Source: an uncultured Clostridia bacterium
GTDB taxonomy: Bacteria; Bacillota; Clostridia; Christensenellales; Aristaeellaceae
DNA length: 58,006 bases
Assembly: GCA_934647235.1 (NCBI GenBank)
Contig: CAKUFG010000018.1
Coordinates: 1 to 58,006 of the forward strand
Reading direction: 5' to 3'
The notes beneath the pieces were generated by a model. That model made no database searches and was not told the DNA's origin. It was given only the letters and a program-made list of their open reading frames with translations. The position numbers and the translations under genes are program-made. Positions 18,620 through 26,351 of this stretch are shown piece by piece; position 1 is the first letter of the stretch, and every line of letters starts with the position of its first letter.

Positions 18620-18755
18620 CTGTTAAAAGGGAGTAGTTATGAAGGCATGGCCAACATATCCCGGCTTCCCGGCCGGTGGGCATGCGCCTATGTATCGATA
18701 GGTAATGAGACTTTTAGCACATCACATCAGCTGATCGTGCGAAAAGTCTCTTTTT
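18620..18755 (+). promoter_or_regulatory. yybP-ykoY (manganese) riboswitch with expression-platform terminator
   Basis: The leader carries the conserved pieces of this class in order: AAAGGGAGTAGTT (18626-18638), GGCCAACATA (18649-18658) and TGAGACTTTT (18706-18715). The last element is also the 5' arm of a terminator: GAGACTTTT (18707-18715) pairs with AAAAGTCTC (18742-18750), extended by GCAC/GTGC, and is followed by five T. This mutually exclusive pairing is a classic transcriptional ON switch, with ligand binding sequestering the TGAGACTTTT strand. The ligand of this class is Mn2+. The class assignment is from memory of the consensus. Confidence 0.8.
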
Positions 18756-18782
18756 GTACGGTCGCAAAAAGGAGAAGGAATC

Positions 18783-19772
18783 ATGAGCATCGATTTCACC
18801 GGAGGCAGCCTGTTCATGGTGCTGCTGTTGTTCGCGGCAGGGCTGCTGTGCATCATCAAGGGCGGCGACCTGTTTGTGGACGCGGCCAGCTGGATCGCCG
18901 AGGCTTCGGGCATTCCCAAGTTCATCATCGGCGCAACGGTGGTCAGCTTTGCCACCACCATGCCCGAAATGCTGGTGTCCGTTTTTGCCGCCCTGCAGGG
19001 CAACGCGGACATCGCCGTGGGCAACGCGGTGGGCTCGGTGACGGCCAACGTGGGGCTGATCATGTGCGTGGCGCTGATCTGCATGGAGTGCGCCATGACG
19101 CGCAAGCAGTTTGGCGTCAAGGCCTGCCTGTTGCTGGCGGCCATCCTGGCGCTGTTCGGCTTCACGCGCGACGGTCAGCTGAGCGTGCTGGAAAGCGTGC
19201 TGATTCTGGTAATCTTCGTCGGCTTCCTGGTTGAAAGCCTGATCGCCGCGCGGCAGGAGCAGGGCTCCGAGCTTCCCACGCAGGAGGAACGCCCCAGGAT
19301 CGACAAAAAATCCGTGCTGCTCAACATCGGAAAGTTTCTGCTGGGCGCGGCGGGCATCGTGCTGGGCGCGCAGCTGCTGATCGATAACGGCTCTGCGCTG
19401 GCGCGCATGCTGGGCGTGCCGGACGCGGTCATCGCCGCCACCATGATCGCCATTGGCACCTCGCTGCCCGAGCTTGTAACCACCCTGACCGCCATCAAGA
19501 AAAAGCAGGCTTCGCTGTCGGTGGGCAACATCATCGGTGCAAACATCATGGATCTGACGCTGATCATGCCCCTGTGCGCGGTCATTCAGGGCAAACCCAT
19601 GACGGTGGAGCGCCAGGGCATGCTGCTGGACATTCCCGCCTGCCTGATCATCTGCGCCGCGGCGCTGATTCCCGCGCTGGTTCAGGGCAAGTTCAAGCGC
19701 TGGATCGGCTACCTGATCGGCGGGCTGTATATTGTCTATCTGATTATCATGTTCACCTGCTTCGGCGCGTAA
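18783..19772 (+). CDS. CaxA-family calcium/sodium-type cation antiporter
   Basis: The 329-residue protein has about ten membrane helices in two inverted halves, each with the exchanger alpha-repeat: TMPEMLVSVFAALQGN with VGNAVGSVTANVG in the first, and IGTSLPELVTTLTAIKK with VGNIIGANIMDL in the second. The acidic residues of the two TxPE/SLPE motifs are the cation ligands. Homologues of the YrbG type exchange Ca2+ for Na+ or H+. Its Mn2+ riboswitch suggests that here the physiological cargo is Mn2+ or that Ca2+/Mn2+ efflux is induced by Mn2+. AAGGAG lies 8 nt before the ATG, directly after the leader. Confidence 0.9.
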   Translation: MSIDFTGGSLFMVLLLFAAGLLCIIKGGDLFVDAASWIAEASGIPKFIIGATVVSFATTMPEMLVSVFAALQGNADIAVGNAVGSVTANVGLIMCVALICMECAMTRKQFGVKACLLLAAILALFGFTRDGQLSVLESVLILVIFVGFLVESLIAARQEQGSELPTQEERPRIDKKSVLLNIGKFLLGAAGIVLGAQLLIDNGSALARMLGVPDAVIAATMIAIGTSLPELVTTLTAIKKKQASLSVGNIIGANIMDLTLIMPLCAVIQGKPMTVERQGMLLDIPACLIICAAALIPALVQGKFKRWIGYLIGGLYIVYLIIMFTCFGA

Positions 19773-19783
19773 GCCTTCCAAGC

Positions 19784-19826
19784 AAAGCCCCCTTCGCAGT
19801 CTTCCATGGCCGCGAAGGGGACTTTT
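19784..19826 (+). terminator. Terminator of the antiporter gene
   Basis: AAAGCCCCCTTCGC pairs with GCGAAGGGGACTTT (one mismatch) around a 14-nt loop, then TTTTG. Confidence 0.8.
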
Positions 19827-19828
19827 GA

Positions 19829-19946
19829 TTACAGGCAGATTTTTTCAACCAGCGCGCACCATTCGTTGGGATGAACGCCCAGCAGCTCTTCATGCCGCAT
19901 ATCCTACGCATAGATGATGGGGTTCTTAAAATATTTTTACCGTCAT
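19829..19946 (-). pseudogene. Decayed small gene (about 40 codons) with frameshift and nonsense mutation
   Basis: On the minus strand a good GGGAGG site precedes ATG 19946-19944, reading MTVK. An extra A in an A-run then shifts the frame. The continuing frame gives YFKNPIIYA, an in-frame TAG, then DMRHEELLGVHPNEW and VEKICL to the TAA at 19829-19831. Start signal, codon use and continuity across the two lesions point to a recently inactivated small gene. I do not recognise the family. Confidence 0.4.
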
Positions 19947-19967
19947 GGTTCTTCCTCCCATAACGCC

Positions 19968-20468
19968 TTATCTGTCGCCCGTCTCACAAAAAGTGACGCC
20001 GCTGTTCTCATATTTTTCCTGCAATTGCTCAACATAGGCATACTCAAAAGATGGGACGAATACTTCGATGTTCGGCCCTCCCTGCCCATATGGCGTAATC
20101 ACGCAGATGCCCACATAATCCACGCATCCCTCAAAGTGAACCTTCAGCACCGGAGAAAGCGCAAACGCTTCGCATCCTACATAGCGCACGGAGGCTGGAA
20201 TCGTAATCTCCTTCAAGCCTATTTCAGCAAACGCCAGCTCGCCAATGGCATATAGCTCCATCGGCAAAGTAATGTTTTCAAGCGCATAACAATTCCAAAA
20301 CGCACCGCTGTCAATCACCTGCAAATTGGCGGACAACTGCACGTCAGCCAGCGCAGTACATCCGCCAAAGGCGCTGCTGCCTATTTTGATTACGCTGTCT
20401 GGCATCGTAACCCCATTCGCGTGATCATCCAGCAAAATTATAGCAAGAAGGCGCGAAAAAGTCCACAA
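19968..20468 (-). pseudogene. 5'-truncated leucine-rich repeat (BspA-like, LRR_5) gene
   Basis: The frame encodes about four BspA-type leucine-rich repeats (IGSSAFGGCTALADVQL, IDSGAFWNCYALENITL, IGELAFAEIGLKEITI, VGCEAFALSPVLKVHF) and a capping C-terminus. Such repeats occur on secreted adhesins of gut and oral bacteria. The LRR part begins abruptly near 20420 with no signal peptide and no ribosome site, and the first codons of the open frame lie in the terminator of the next gene. It is therefore most likely the surviving 3' end of a longer surface protein gene. If translated from ATG 20405, it would be an intracellular fragment. Confidence 0.55.
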
Positions 20469-20504
20469 AAAAACGCCCGAAAAATTCGAAGATTTCCCGA
20501 GCGT
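20466..20504 (-). terminator. Terminator of the CotH-type gene
   Basis: Minus strand: ACGCTCGGGAAA pairs with TTTTTCGGGCGT through several G-T wobbles, followed by a run of T (plus-strand A-run 20467-20473). Confidence 0.7.
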
Positions 20505-20519
20505 CTGTTTATTAGTTCT

Positions 20520-22535
20520 TTACACGCGATGCCGGAAACGCTTGCCCACAATGCACGCGGCAATCAGCGTTCCCACGCTGGCCAGCAGCCAGAGCAGCTG
20601 TGTCCGGGTTTGATCCGGCTGCGTCTGATCCATCGGCGCGGCCATGTTTTCCTCAATGCCGCGCTTGGCGTCATCCTGCGGCGCAGGATTTGCGGCCTGC
20701 GTCTGCTGCAAGTCAGGCTGCGCGCTACCCTCCTGCGGCTTTTCGCCGTTCGACGGCGCGCCCTGCGGGCTGGCGTTTCTGCCAAAGCCGCCGCCGAAGC
20801 TGCCGTCAAACCCGCCGCCTGGCATATCCGGCGGCGCGCCGTTTTCGCCCTGCGTGGGCGGCTGCGGCATATCGCCAGGGGTAAAGCTGCCGCCGTCAAA
20901 GCTGAAATCGCCGCCAAAGCCGCCGGGGAAGCCCGCGTTGCCGCCTCTGTCGCCGCCCTTGCCATTGTTCATGCCGCCCATGGCGGTGATGCTCAATTCG
21001 CTTGCGTCAATCAGAGCATCGCTGCCCTGCTGGGCCGCACTGGTGGCGGGAATGCTGCCGTCCAGCTGCCCCTGCACGCTCTGCGCGCGCTTGAGGCAGA
21101 AGGCTTTCAGCGTATCGGCGGCAGTCTGGAACTCCTCATAGGTATAGAAGGCGCGCGTTTCCTTTTCCACATGGGGCGCAATCATGGCACTTACGCGGTC
21201 AAACTCGCTTTCAAACCAGCCGCTGGTGAACACGGTATCGATGAACTGCTGATACTTTTCATGGTACAGCGCCAGGCTTTCCTCGCTGGCGGTAATCCAG
21301 CCCGCCATGGGGCGGTCGGAATCGTCGCCGCCCGACACCAGCGTATCGATGGCCGTATTGACCGTGCCCGTCGCGTCGCTGCCACCGGTAAACCCGCCAA
21401 AGGCCAGGTTATAATCCCAGGGGATCATGCTCATCACGCCGTCTTTCTCATACAGATAATAATTGTGCACCATGGAGCCGGTATAGCTGTCGCCATTGCA
21501 CAGGAAATTATGCACAGCCATATACATGGCCACAGCGTCGGTATCCACGGCGCTGGTATCGCCCTCGCTGAGCTTTTTCAGCGCCGCAATCAGGCGCGCC
21601 TGATCCTTCTTTTTCACCTTGGTTTTGGCATTGTCAAAGATATTGGCGTAGCTGTCGGGATCATCGTCGATGTATTGCAGCTTTACGTCGCTGCTGCCCA
21701 TACCCCCCATGCCGCCGCCCGGTTTGAAATCGCCGCGATTGATGCGCGTCGGACGCTGGATATCCTGCGGCATGGTGGGCGCGGCGTTATCGTTAGCGGC
21801 ATTCTCATCGGCCGCAGCCTGCTCCTCCGCATCGTCGCCCTGCAGCTTTTTTTCAAAGTCCTGCATATCAAACGCCTGGCCGTTGCCGCGGCCGCCGCCA
21901 AAGCTCAGGCTGTCGGGCTTATACAGTTCGCCGTAATCCTCGCCGTAATTGCGCTCCAGGAAGGCTTTCTCCACGCCCTCGACGGCCAGGTACAGGCCCC
22001 AGTATTCGCCATTTACATAGATTTCGGTATAGCTGGACAGCGGCGAAGCCAGGCCCATCTGGTTCATGAAGGTATAGCTCCAGTAGTCCTTCATATAGGT
22101 TGCATCCTGGATGATATTGTTCAGGCTCAGCTTATCCAGGCCGCGATAGGTCTTTTTCTTTTGATAGTGGTCAAACTCGATCTTGAAGCTGTAGCGGTCG
22201 TTATCATACTGCGCTACGGAGCTGAGCGACGTATTGCCCTTGGCACGGATGCCCACCGTGCCCTGCGCCTCGCCGTCGATTGTCACCGCGCAGGCACGGT
22301 ATTTTTCATCGGTGCAGTTATCGATAAAATCATCCCAACCGTCCATGGTGATTTCGATTTTGTGCACCGTGCTTTGATCAAACAGATGCTTGGCATAGGT
22401 CAGGCTGGTTTTGCGGCTGCTTTCCAGCACGCCCGCGCCCGCCAGGGCGGTAAAGCCCGCCGCCAGCAGCATGGTGCACGCGATCACCAGGCAGCAGATG
22501 CGGTCTATATTCTTGGATCGGAGCATGCCGCTCAC
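20520..22535 (-). CDS. CotH-type kinase family protein, membrane anchored
   Basis: The 671-residue protein has an N-terminal membrane segment (about 13-35) and a CotH kinase domain (about 50-490). Typical motifs are GIRAKGNTS, YSFKIEFD, YRGLDKLSLNN, YTEIYVNGEYWGLYLAVE and IPWDYNLAFGG (about 370-380, with a conserved acidic residue). A Gly/Asn/Pro-rich region (about 500-630) precedes a C-terminal membrane helix and an RFRHRV end. CotH of Bacillus phosphorylates spore coat proteins on serine. This protein looks like an extracytoplasmic member tethered at both ends. It overlaps the DUF4956 gene by four bases (GTGA), so translation is coupled; an ATG three codons later is an alternative start. 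Target unknown. Confidence 0.85.
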   Translation of the reverse strand: MSGMLRSKNIDRICCLVIACTMLLAAGFTALAGAGVLESSRKTSLTYAKHLFDQSTVHKIEITMDGWDDFIDNCTDEKYRACAVTIDGEAQGTVGIRAKGNTSLSSVAQYDNDRYSFKIEFDHYQKKKTYRGLDKLSLNNIIQDATYMKDYWSYTFMNQMGLASPLSSYTEIYVNGEYWGLYLAVEGVEKAFLERNYGEDYGELYKPDSLSFGGGRGNGQAFDMQDFEKKLQGDDAEEQAAADENAANDNAAPTMPQDIQRPTRINRGDFKPGGGMGGMGSSDVKLQYIDDDPDSYANIFDNAKTKVKKKDQARLIAALKKLSEGDTSAVDTDAVAMYMAVHNFLCNGDSYTGSMVHNYYLYEKDGVMSMIPWDYNLAFGGFTGGSDATGTVNTAIDTLVSGGDDSDRPMAGWITASEESLALYHEKYQQFIDTVFTSGWFESEFDRVSAMIAPHVEKETRAFYTYEEFQTAADTLKAFCLKRAQSVQGQLDGSIPATSAAQQGSDALIDASELSITAMGGMNNGKGGDRGGNAGFPGGFGGDFSFDGGSFTPGDMPQPPTQGENGAPPDMPGGGFDGSFGGGFGRNASPQGAPSNGEKPQEGSAQPDLQQTQAANPAPQDDAKRGIEENMAAPMDQTQPDQTRTQLLWLLASVGTLIAACIVGKRFRHRV

Positions 22536-23206
22536 CCCATATAATCGCCGTTATAGGATACCAGTACCGCGCTGTTTACGCCCTCAAGCTGGGAAAGCTC
22601 GGTGATAAAATCGGTATCATCCGACAGCAGGCGGATTTCATAGTTCAGCTCGATATTGCCCTCCTGGGCCGTCTTGCTCTTGATATCGGCCTTTTTCACA
22701 TGCTTATTCAGGTATTCCGCAGCGCGCTTTTCGGCCTCATGATCGCGGCAGGAAATCACGGCGATAAAGGGATTATCCTTGGATTTACGGTTCATGAACA
22801 GCAGCATAACCAGGCCGATCACCACGCTGCCAAACACCGCCAGTGGGATCATGCCGGCAGACAGCACGATGCCCGCGGCAATCGCCCAGAACAGGAACGC
22901 GATGTCCAGCGGCTCCTTGATGGCCGTGCGGAAGCGGACGATGGACAGCGCGCCCACCATGCCCAGCGACAGCACCACATTGCTGGTAACGGCAAGAATG
23001 ACCATGCTGGTGATCATCGTCAGCGCCACCAGCGTACCGCCGAAGGAGGAAGAATACATCACGCCCGAGTACGTCTTTTTATATACGAAAAAGATGAACA
23101 TGCCCACGCCAAAGGCAAGCAGCAGCGCGATGACCATATCCACCATGGATACGCTGGTGACGTTTTCGAGGAACGAGGACTTGAAGATGTCGGAGAAGCT
23201 GGTCAT
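22532..23206 (-). CDS. DUF4956 membrane protein
   Basis: The 224-residue protein has about four membrane helices (residues 20-140), including the conserved LGMVGALSIVRFRTAIKEP segment of DUF4956, and a cytoplasmic alpha/beta C-terminal domain (about 145-224, FIAVISCRDHEAE to AVLVSYNGDY). The biochemical function of this family is unknown. It is commonly found beside VTC-domain and CotH genes, as here, and the four-base overlap with the CotH-type gene supports a shared role. The gene is separated from the VTC gene upstream by a 475-nt gap filled by an inverted-repeat element. Confidence 0.85.
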   Translation of the reverse strand: MTSFSDIFKSSFLENVTSVSMVDMVIALLLAFGVGMFIFFVYKKTYSGVMYSSSFGGTLVALTMITSMVILAVTSNVVLSLGMVGALSIVRFRTAIKEPLDIAFLFWAIAAGIVLSAGMIPLAVFGSVVIGLVMLLFMNRKSKDNPFIAVISCRDHEAEKRAAEYLNKHVKKADIKSKTAQEGNIELNYEIRLLSDDTDFITELSQLEGVNSAVLVSYNGDYMG

Positions 23207-23260
23207 GGTAGGGTACTTCCTTTCAAATATGTAATGTATGTTGTGTGGTTACGTAACATA

Positions 23261-23680
23261 GGAGAGAACGAACGGAAGGCCTCCGGCGGGCAGGGACATC
23301 GTCCCTGCACCCAATGCGCGAAGCAAGGGAAAACACGTCCGCTGCGCCTTCCGCGAGACAAAGCCAAGGCGCGGTTCAAGGGCGTGAACGGCAGATATCG
23401 GTTTTCGGATGATCGCCGCCGGAAAAACAAGTTTTTCCGAGCGCGAATCATTCCGAAAACCCACGGTCAGCTATAGCTGACCGTGCCCTGAGCGCTTGCG
23501 CTCAGGGGCTGCCGTTCCCATCGCCGTAACCCGGCTGGACTCGCAGCGCTGCTTGCATTTGCGTTGACGCTTCCATTGCGGGCTGGTATCCAGAGGTGAA
23601 ACCTCTGGTCGGGGTTTGGGGCGGAGAGCCCCAACGTATCCCCCTGCCTGCCGGAGGCCCTTCGTATCGTCCCCTGGTCT
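23261..23680. repeat. Structured inverted-repeat element (MITE-like) between the VTC and DUF4956 genes
   Basis: This 475-nt gap has no credible gene. Its ends form long imperfect terminal inverted repeats: left 23261-23295 and right about 23641-23676, with CCTCCGGC-GGCAGGG matching CCCTGCC-GCCGGAGG. Inside are several perfect hairpins: 23291-23307 (CAGGGAC, loop ATC), 23462-23485 (24-bp palindrome with arms CACGGTCAGC), 23486-23507 (CCCTGAGCGC arms) and 23590-23608 (CCAGAGGT arms). The right edge abuts the VTC stop codon. It could be a miniature transposable element or a structured RNA. I see no transposase. Confidence 0.6.
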
Positions 23681-23681
23681 C

Positions 23682-24356
23682 TTACCCGTAAATCCGGCAG
23701 CGCTCGTACTTGGAAAAAGCCCCGCATCGGCGGCCCTTCAGCTGTACAGCGCGGCGGATTACCGAGGGCAGGTATTCGTCCCACTTGACCTCCAGGATCA
23801 TCGCAGGATCCCCCGCCGGAATTGTGACGCAGTTGGGATTGAGGAAATCCACGCACTTGAGCCCCGTGCGGATGTTCTCGTCAATCGTCACCCGCACGTT
23901 GCCCGGCTTGTATACAAAGGGCGTGCGCGTGTAATCCACAATCACGCTGGGGCGTAAGCCCTGGGACTTCATCTTGCTGTATAGCTCAATGATCAGCCCA
24001 CGACCGCTGGTCGCCATCCATTGCGTGTCGCCGTCCACAATGCGCTGCGCCTCCTGCGCGTTCAGCCGGGCGGATACCTTGTAGCCCAGTCCCCCGCGCT
24101 TCACCTTCTTTTCCAGCTGAATAAAGGAGGTATCGCCGTTGTAGTAGCGGATGCGGAACTTCTCGCGCTCGTTCACGCCGTCAATTTTCTCACGCAGCGC
24201 CTTGTCGTATAGATTGTCAAAGTACAGGCTGCGGATCAGATAGCGGCCGTCCCTGCCCACATGCGGATCGGGGGACGCCACCGCGCGCAGATTGGCAATG
24301 ATCGCCGCCTTGTCGCCCGCGTTGATCTCGTGCTTGACCTCGTTGCGGTATATCAT
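23682..24356 (-). CDS. VTC-domain (polyphosphate polymerase-type) protein
   Basis: The 224-residue protein is a single VTC domain of the triphosphate-tunnel type. The tunnel motifs are visible in order: RNEVKHEI (ExK), LIRSLYFDN, KFRIRYYNG, IQLEKKVKRGG, VDYTRTPFVY and EVKWDEYLP, giving the alternating basic and acidic residues that bind polyphosphate or nucleoside triphosphate and metal. In yeast Vtc4 this domain makes polyphosphate from ATP. Bacterial stand-alone copies next to DUF4956 and CotH genes are not characterised to my knowledge. GAAAGGAG precedes the ATG. It is the first gene of the operon reading into DUF4956 and CotH. Confidence 0.85.
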   Translation of the reverse strand: MIYRNEVKHEINAGDKAAIIANLRAVASPDPHVGRDGRYLIRSLYFDNLYDKALREKIDGVNEREKFRIRYYNGDTSFIQLEKKVKRGGLGYKVSARLNAQEAQRIVDGDTQWMATSGRGLIIELYSKMKSQGLRPSVIVDYTRTPFVYKPGNVRVTIDENIRTGLKCVDFLNPNCVTIPAGDPAMILEVKWDEYLPSVIRRAVQLKGRRCGAFSKYERCRIYG

Positions 24357-24447
24357 GCGCGGTACTCCTTTCGTTTGATGCCTGCTTAGGATAGCAGAAA
24401 GAATTAAACAAAATTTGCCCTAAATATGGACAGTTTGAAAATACTGG

Positions 24448-25863
24448 CTATAAAAGCGGCGCAATCAGGCTTTCCAGCTGCTCGTAAGTAACCGAGCCCA
24501 CCTTGTTGTATACAATCACGCCCTGCGCGTCCAGAATCACCGTCATGGGCAGCATGGTGGAGCCGCCAAGCGCGGCGATTACCCCGCCGTCCGTATCCTG
24601 CGCAAAGGGCAGCTGCCAGCCGCGCGCATCCAGAAACGCCTGCACGTCCTCCGTGACCAGATTGGAGTGAATGGCCACCACTGATACCCGGCCGCCGTAT
24701 TCGCGCTGCAGCCGTTCAAAGTGCGGAAGCTCCGCCACGCAGGGCGCGCACCAGGTCGCCCAGAAATTGATCACCGTCACCTGCCCGTGATGCGCAGAGA
24801 GCGCAAAGCTGCCGCCCTGCGCACCGTATAACGGCACGGTGAAATCCGGGCAGCGCATGCCTGCCTCCGCTCCCTCCGCAATGGGCTGCGCCGCAGGCCG
24901 ATTGACCGCATAACCCACGCCCACCAGCAGCATCGCCGCCAGCAGCGCGGCAATCAGCGTGCGCGCAGGCTTCTTTTTGCCCGCTTCAGCGCCGGGAAGC
25001 GTAATTCTGCCGCACTTGAGGCCGATGGCCTGCGTGGGGCATTCCGCCGCGCACGCGCCGCAGTGAATGCACTCGTGATCGCCCACGCGGCGAATATCCA
25101 TGCCGCAGCGCGCCACGCAGCGCCCGCAGCCCGTGCATTTGCCCGCGTCCACGCGCACGCCAATCAGCGCCACCCGCGCAAACAGCCCATAAATGGCCCC
25201 CAGCGGGCACAGGAAGCGGCAGAACGCGCGATAGATAAACACGCACGCCGCCAGAAAGACAATCAGAATCACAAGCTTACGCGTAAAGAGCACGCCCAGC
25301 ATGGACAGCTTGTCCGCGTTGGCCGGATTGGCCAACAGCCCCACTGCGCCCTCCAGCGTGCCCGCCGGGCAGATATACTTGCAGAAGGCGGGCAGCGGCA
25401 CGCGCCGCGCAGCGTATATCAGCGGAAGCGCCAGCGCAAATACAATCAGAACGCCGTATTTCAGATAGGACAGCGCGCGCGTAATACGGCTCTTTTTCAG
25501 CTTGGGCGTGGGGATTTTATGCAGCAGCTCCTGAATCAGCCCCATCGGGCACAGCCAGCCGCAGATGGTACGCCCCAGCGTCAGCCCAAAAAGCAGCAGA
25601 ATGCCCAGCACATACCAGGGCGCGCGGCTGCCCGTCGCCGCCAGCGCGTTCTGGAGCGACCCCAGCGGGCACGCGCCGACAGCGCCGGGGCAGGAATAGC
25701 AGTTAAGCCCCGGCACGCACAGATTCTTGATGGGGCCGGTATAGATATCCCCCTGAATAAAGCCCTTGGCGTGGGCATTGTACAGCAGCGCGGCGTATAC
25801 CTGAATCAGCCGCCGCCTGGTGGGGCCGTGCGCCGCCCACCAGGCGCTGAGCCGCTTAGCCAA
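24448..25863 (-). CDS. Membrane polyferredoxin (NapH-like) fused to a TlpA-type thioredoxin domain
   Basis: The 471-residue protein combines a membrane 4Fe-4S part (about 1-235) with pairs such as NCYSCPG, CGWLCPMG, CKYICPAG and CRFLCPLG. Two ferredoxin clusters follow (about 242-276: CTGCGRCVARCG and CIHCGACAAECP), then one membrane helix (about 300-320) and a TlpA/thioredoxin domain with WCAPC (about 370-374). This layout suggests transfer of cytoplasmic electrons across the membrane to an external disulfide. The start is taken as TTG 25863, overlapping the upstream stop, with GGAG 10 nt before it. The longer frame to 26010 reads antisense-like codons inside the upstream gene. It is the last gene of the nfn operon. 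Confidence 0.83.
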   Translation of the reverse strand: MAKRLSAWWAAHGPTRRRLIQVYAALLYNAHAKGFIQGDIYTGPIKNLCVPGLNCYSCPGAVGACPLGSLQNALAATGSRAPWYVLGILLLFGLTLGRTICGWLCPMGLIQELLHKIPTPKLKKSRITRALSYLKYGVLIVFALALPLIYAARRVPLPAFCKYICPAGTLEGAVGLLANPANADKLSMLGVLFTRKLVILIVFLAACVFIYRAFCRFLCPLGAIYGLFARVALIGVRVDAGKCTGCGRCVARCGMDIRRVGDHECIHCGACAAECPTQAIGLKCGRITLPGAEAGKKKPARTLIAALLAAMLLVGVGYAVNRPAAQPIAEGAEAGMRCPDFTVPLYGAQGGSFALSAHHGQVTVINFWATWCAPCVAELPHFERLQREYGGRVSVVAIHSNLVTEDVQAFLDARGWQLPFAQDTDGGVIAALGGSTMLPMTVILDAQGVIVYNKVGSVTYEQLESLIAPLL

Positions 25864-26338
25864 GGCCGATGCACTCCGTGCAGATATTGATGGCCTTGAC
25901 CAGCACATCGCGCATGCCGCCGTTGAGCACGCCCATTGCGATGAGCGCGATGGCCGCCGCCAGCAAAAGGCAGCGCGCCAGGCGAGGGCTGCGCTCCCCA
26001 TGCGCCGCAAACGGTTCAGGCAGCCGTTTGGGCGCGGACTTCATGCCGGGCAGGGCGCGGGCGTCCTGCGGATGGCGCAGGCAGGCCAATGCCGCCGCAG
26101 CCAGCAGCGCCAGCCACAGCCAGAAAGCCCAGGCGATCTGCCGCGCATGGCGCGCAATCACCGCCGGGCTGTATATATCCATGATCCGCACGCCGGCCTC
26201 GGTCAGATTCTCCGGGGCTATGCCCGCGCGGTATATCTGCACGCAATGCCCAATCAGCAGGCAGGCCAGCAGCAGCGTTGCGCCCGCCAGCAGGCAGGAT
26301 AGGATAAAAACGCTGTTCTTTCGCATACTTTTGTTCAC
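25856..26338 (-). CDS. Membrane protein with C-terminal CD1871A-type CXXC motif
   Basis: The 160-residue protein has three hydrophobic segments (about 9-30, 67-87, 122-142) and ends in INICTECIGLG, the hallmark tail of the CD1871A family of CXXC proteins. Those are normally about 40 residues, so about 110 residues are added in front here. The gene starts with GTG 26338, preceded by AAAAGGAG, 13 nt after nfnB, and overlaps the polyferredoxin-TlpA gene, so the products probably act together as a redox relay in the membrane. The reaction is unknown. Confidence 0.75.
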   Translation of the reverse strand: MNKSMRKNSVFILSCLLAGATLLLACLLIGHCVQIYRAGIAPENLTEAGVRIMDIYSPAVIARHARQIAWAFWLWLALLAAAALACLRHPQDARALPGMKSAPKRLPEPFAAHGERSPRLARCLLLAAAIALIAMGVLNGGMRDVLVKAINICTECIGLG

Positions 26339-26351
26339 AGGCTGCTCCTTT

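Noticed and set aside
20421..22544. 707-residue plus-strand open frame opposite the CotH-type gene
   Set aside because: Low-complexity Ala/His/Arg product typical of antisense frames in GC-rich DNA; the minus strand has clear CotH motifs.
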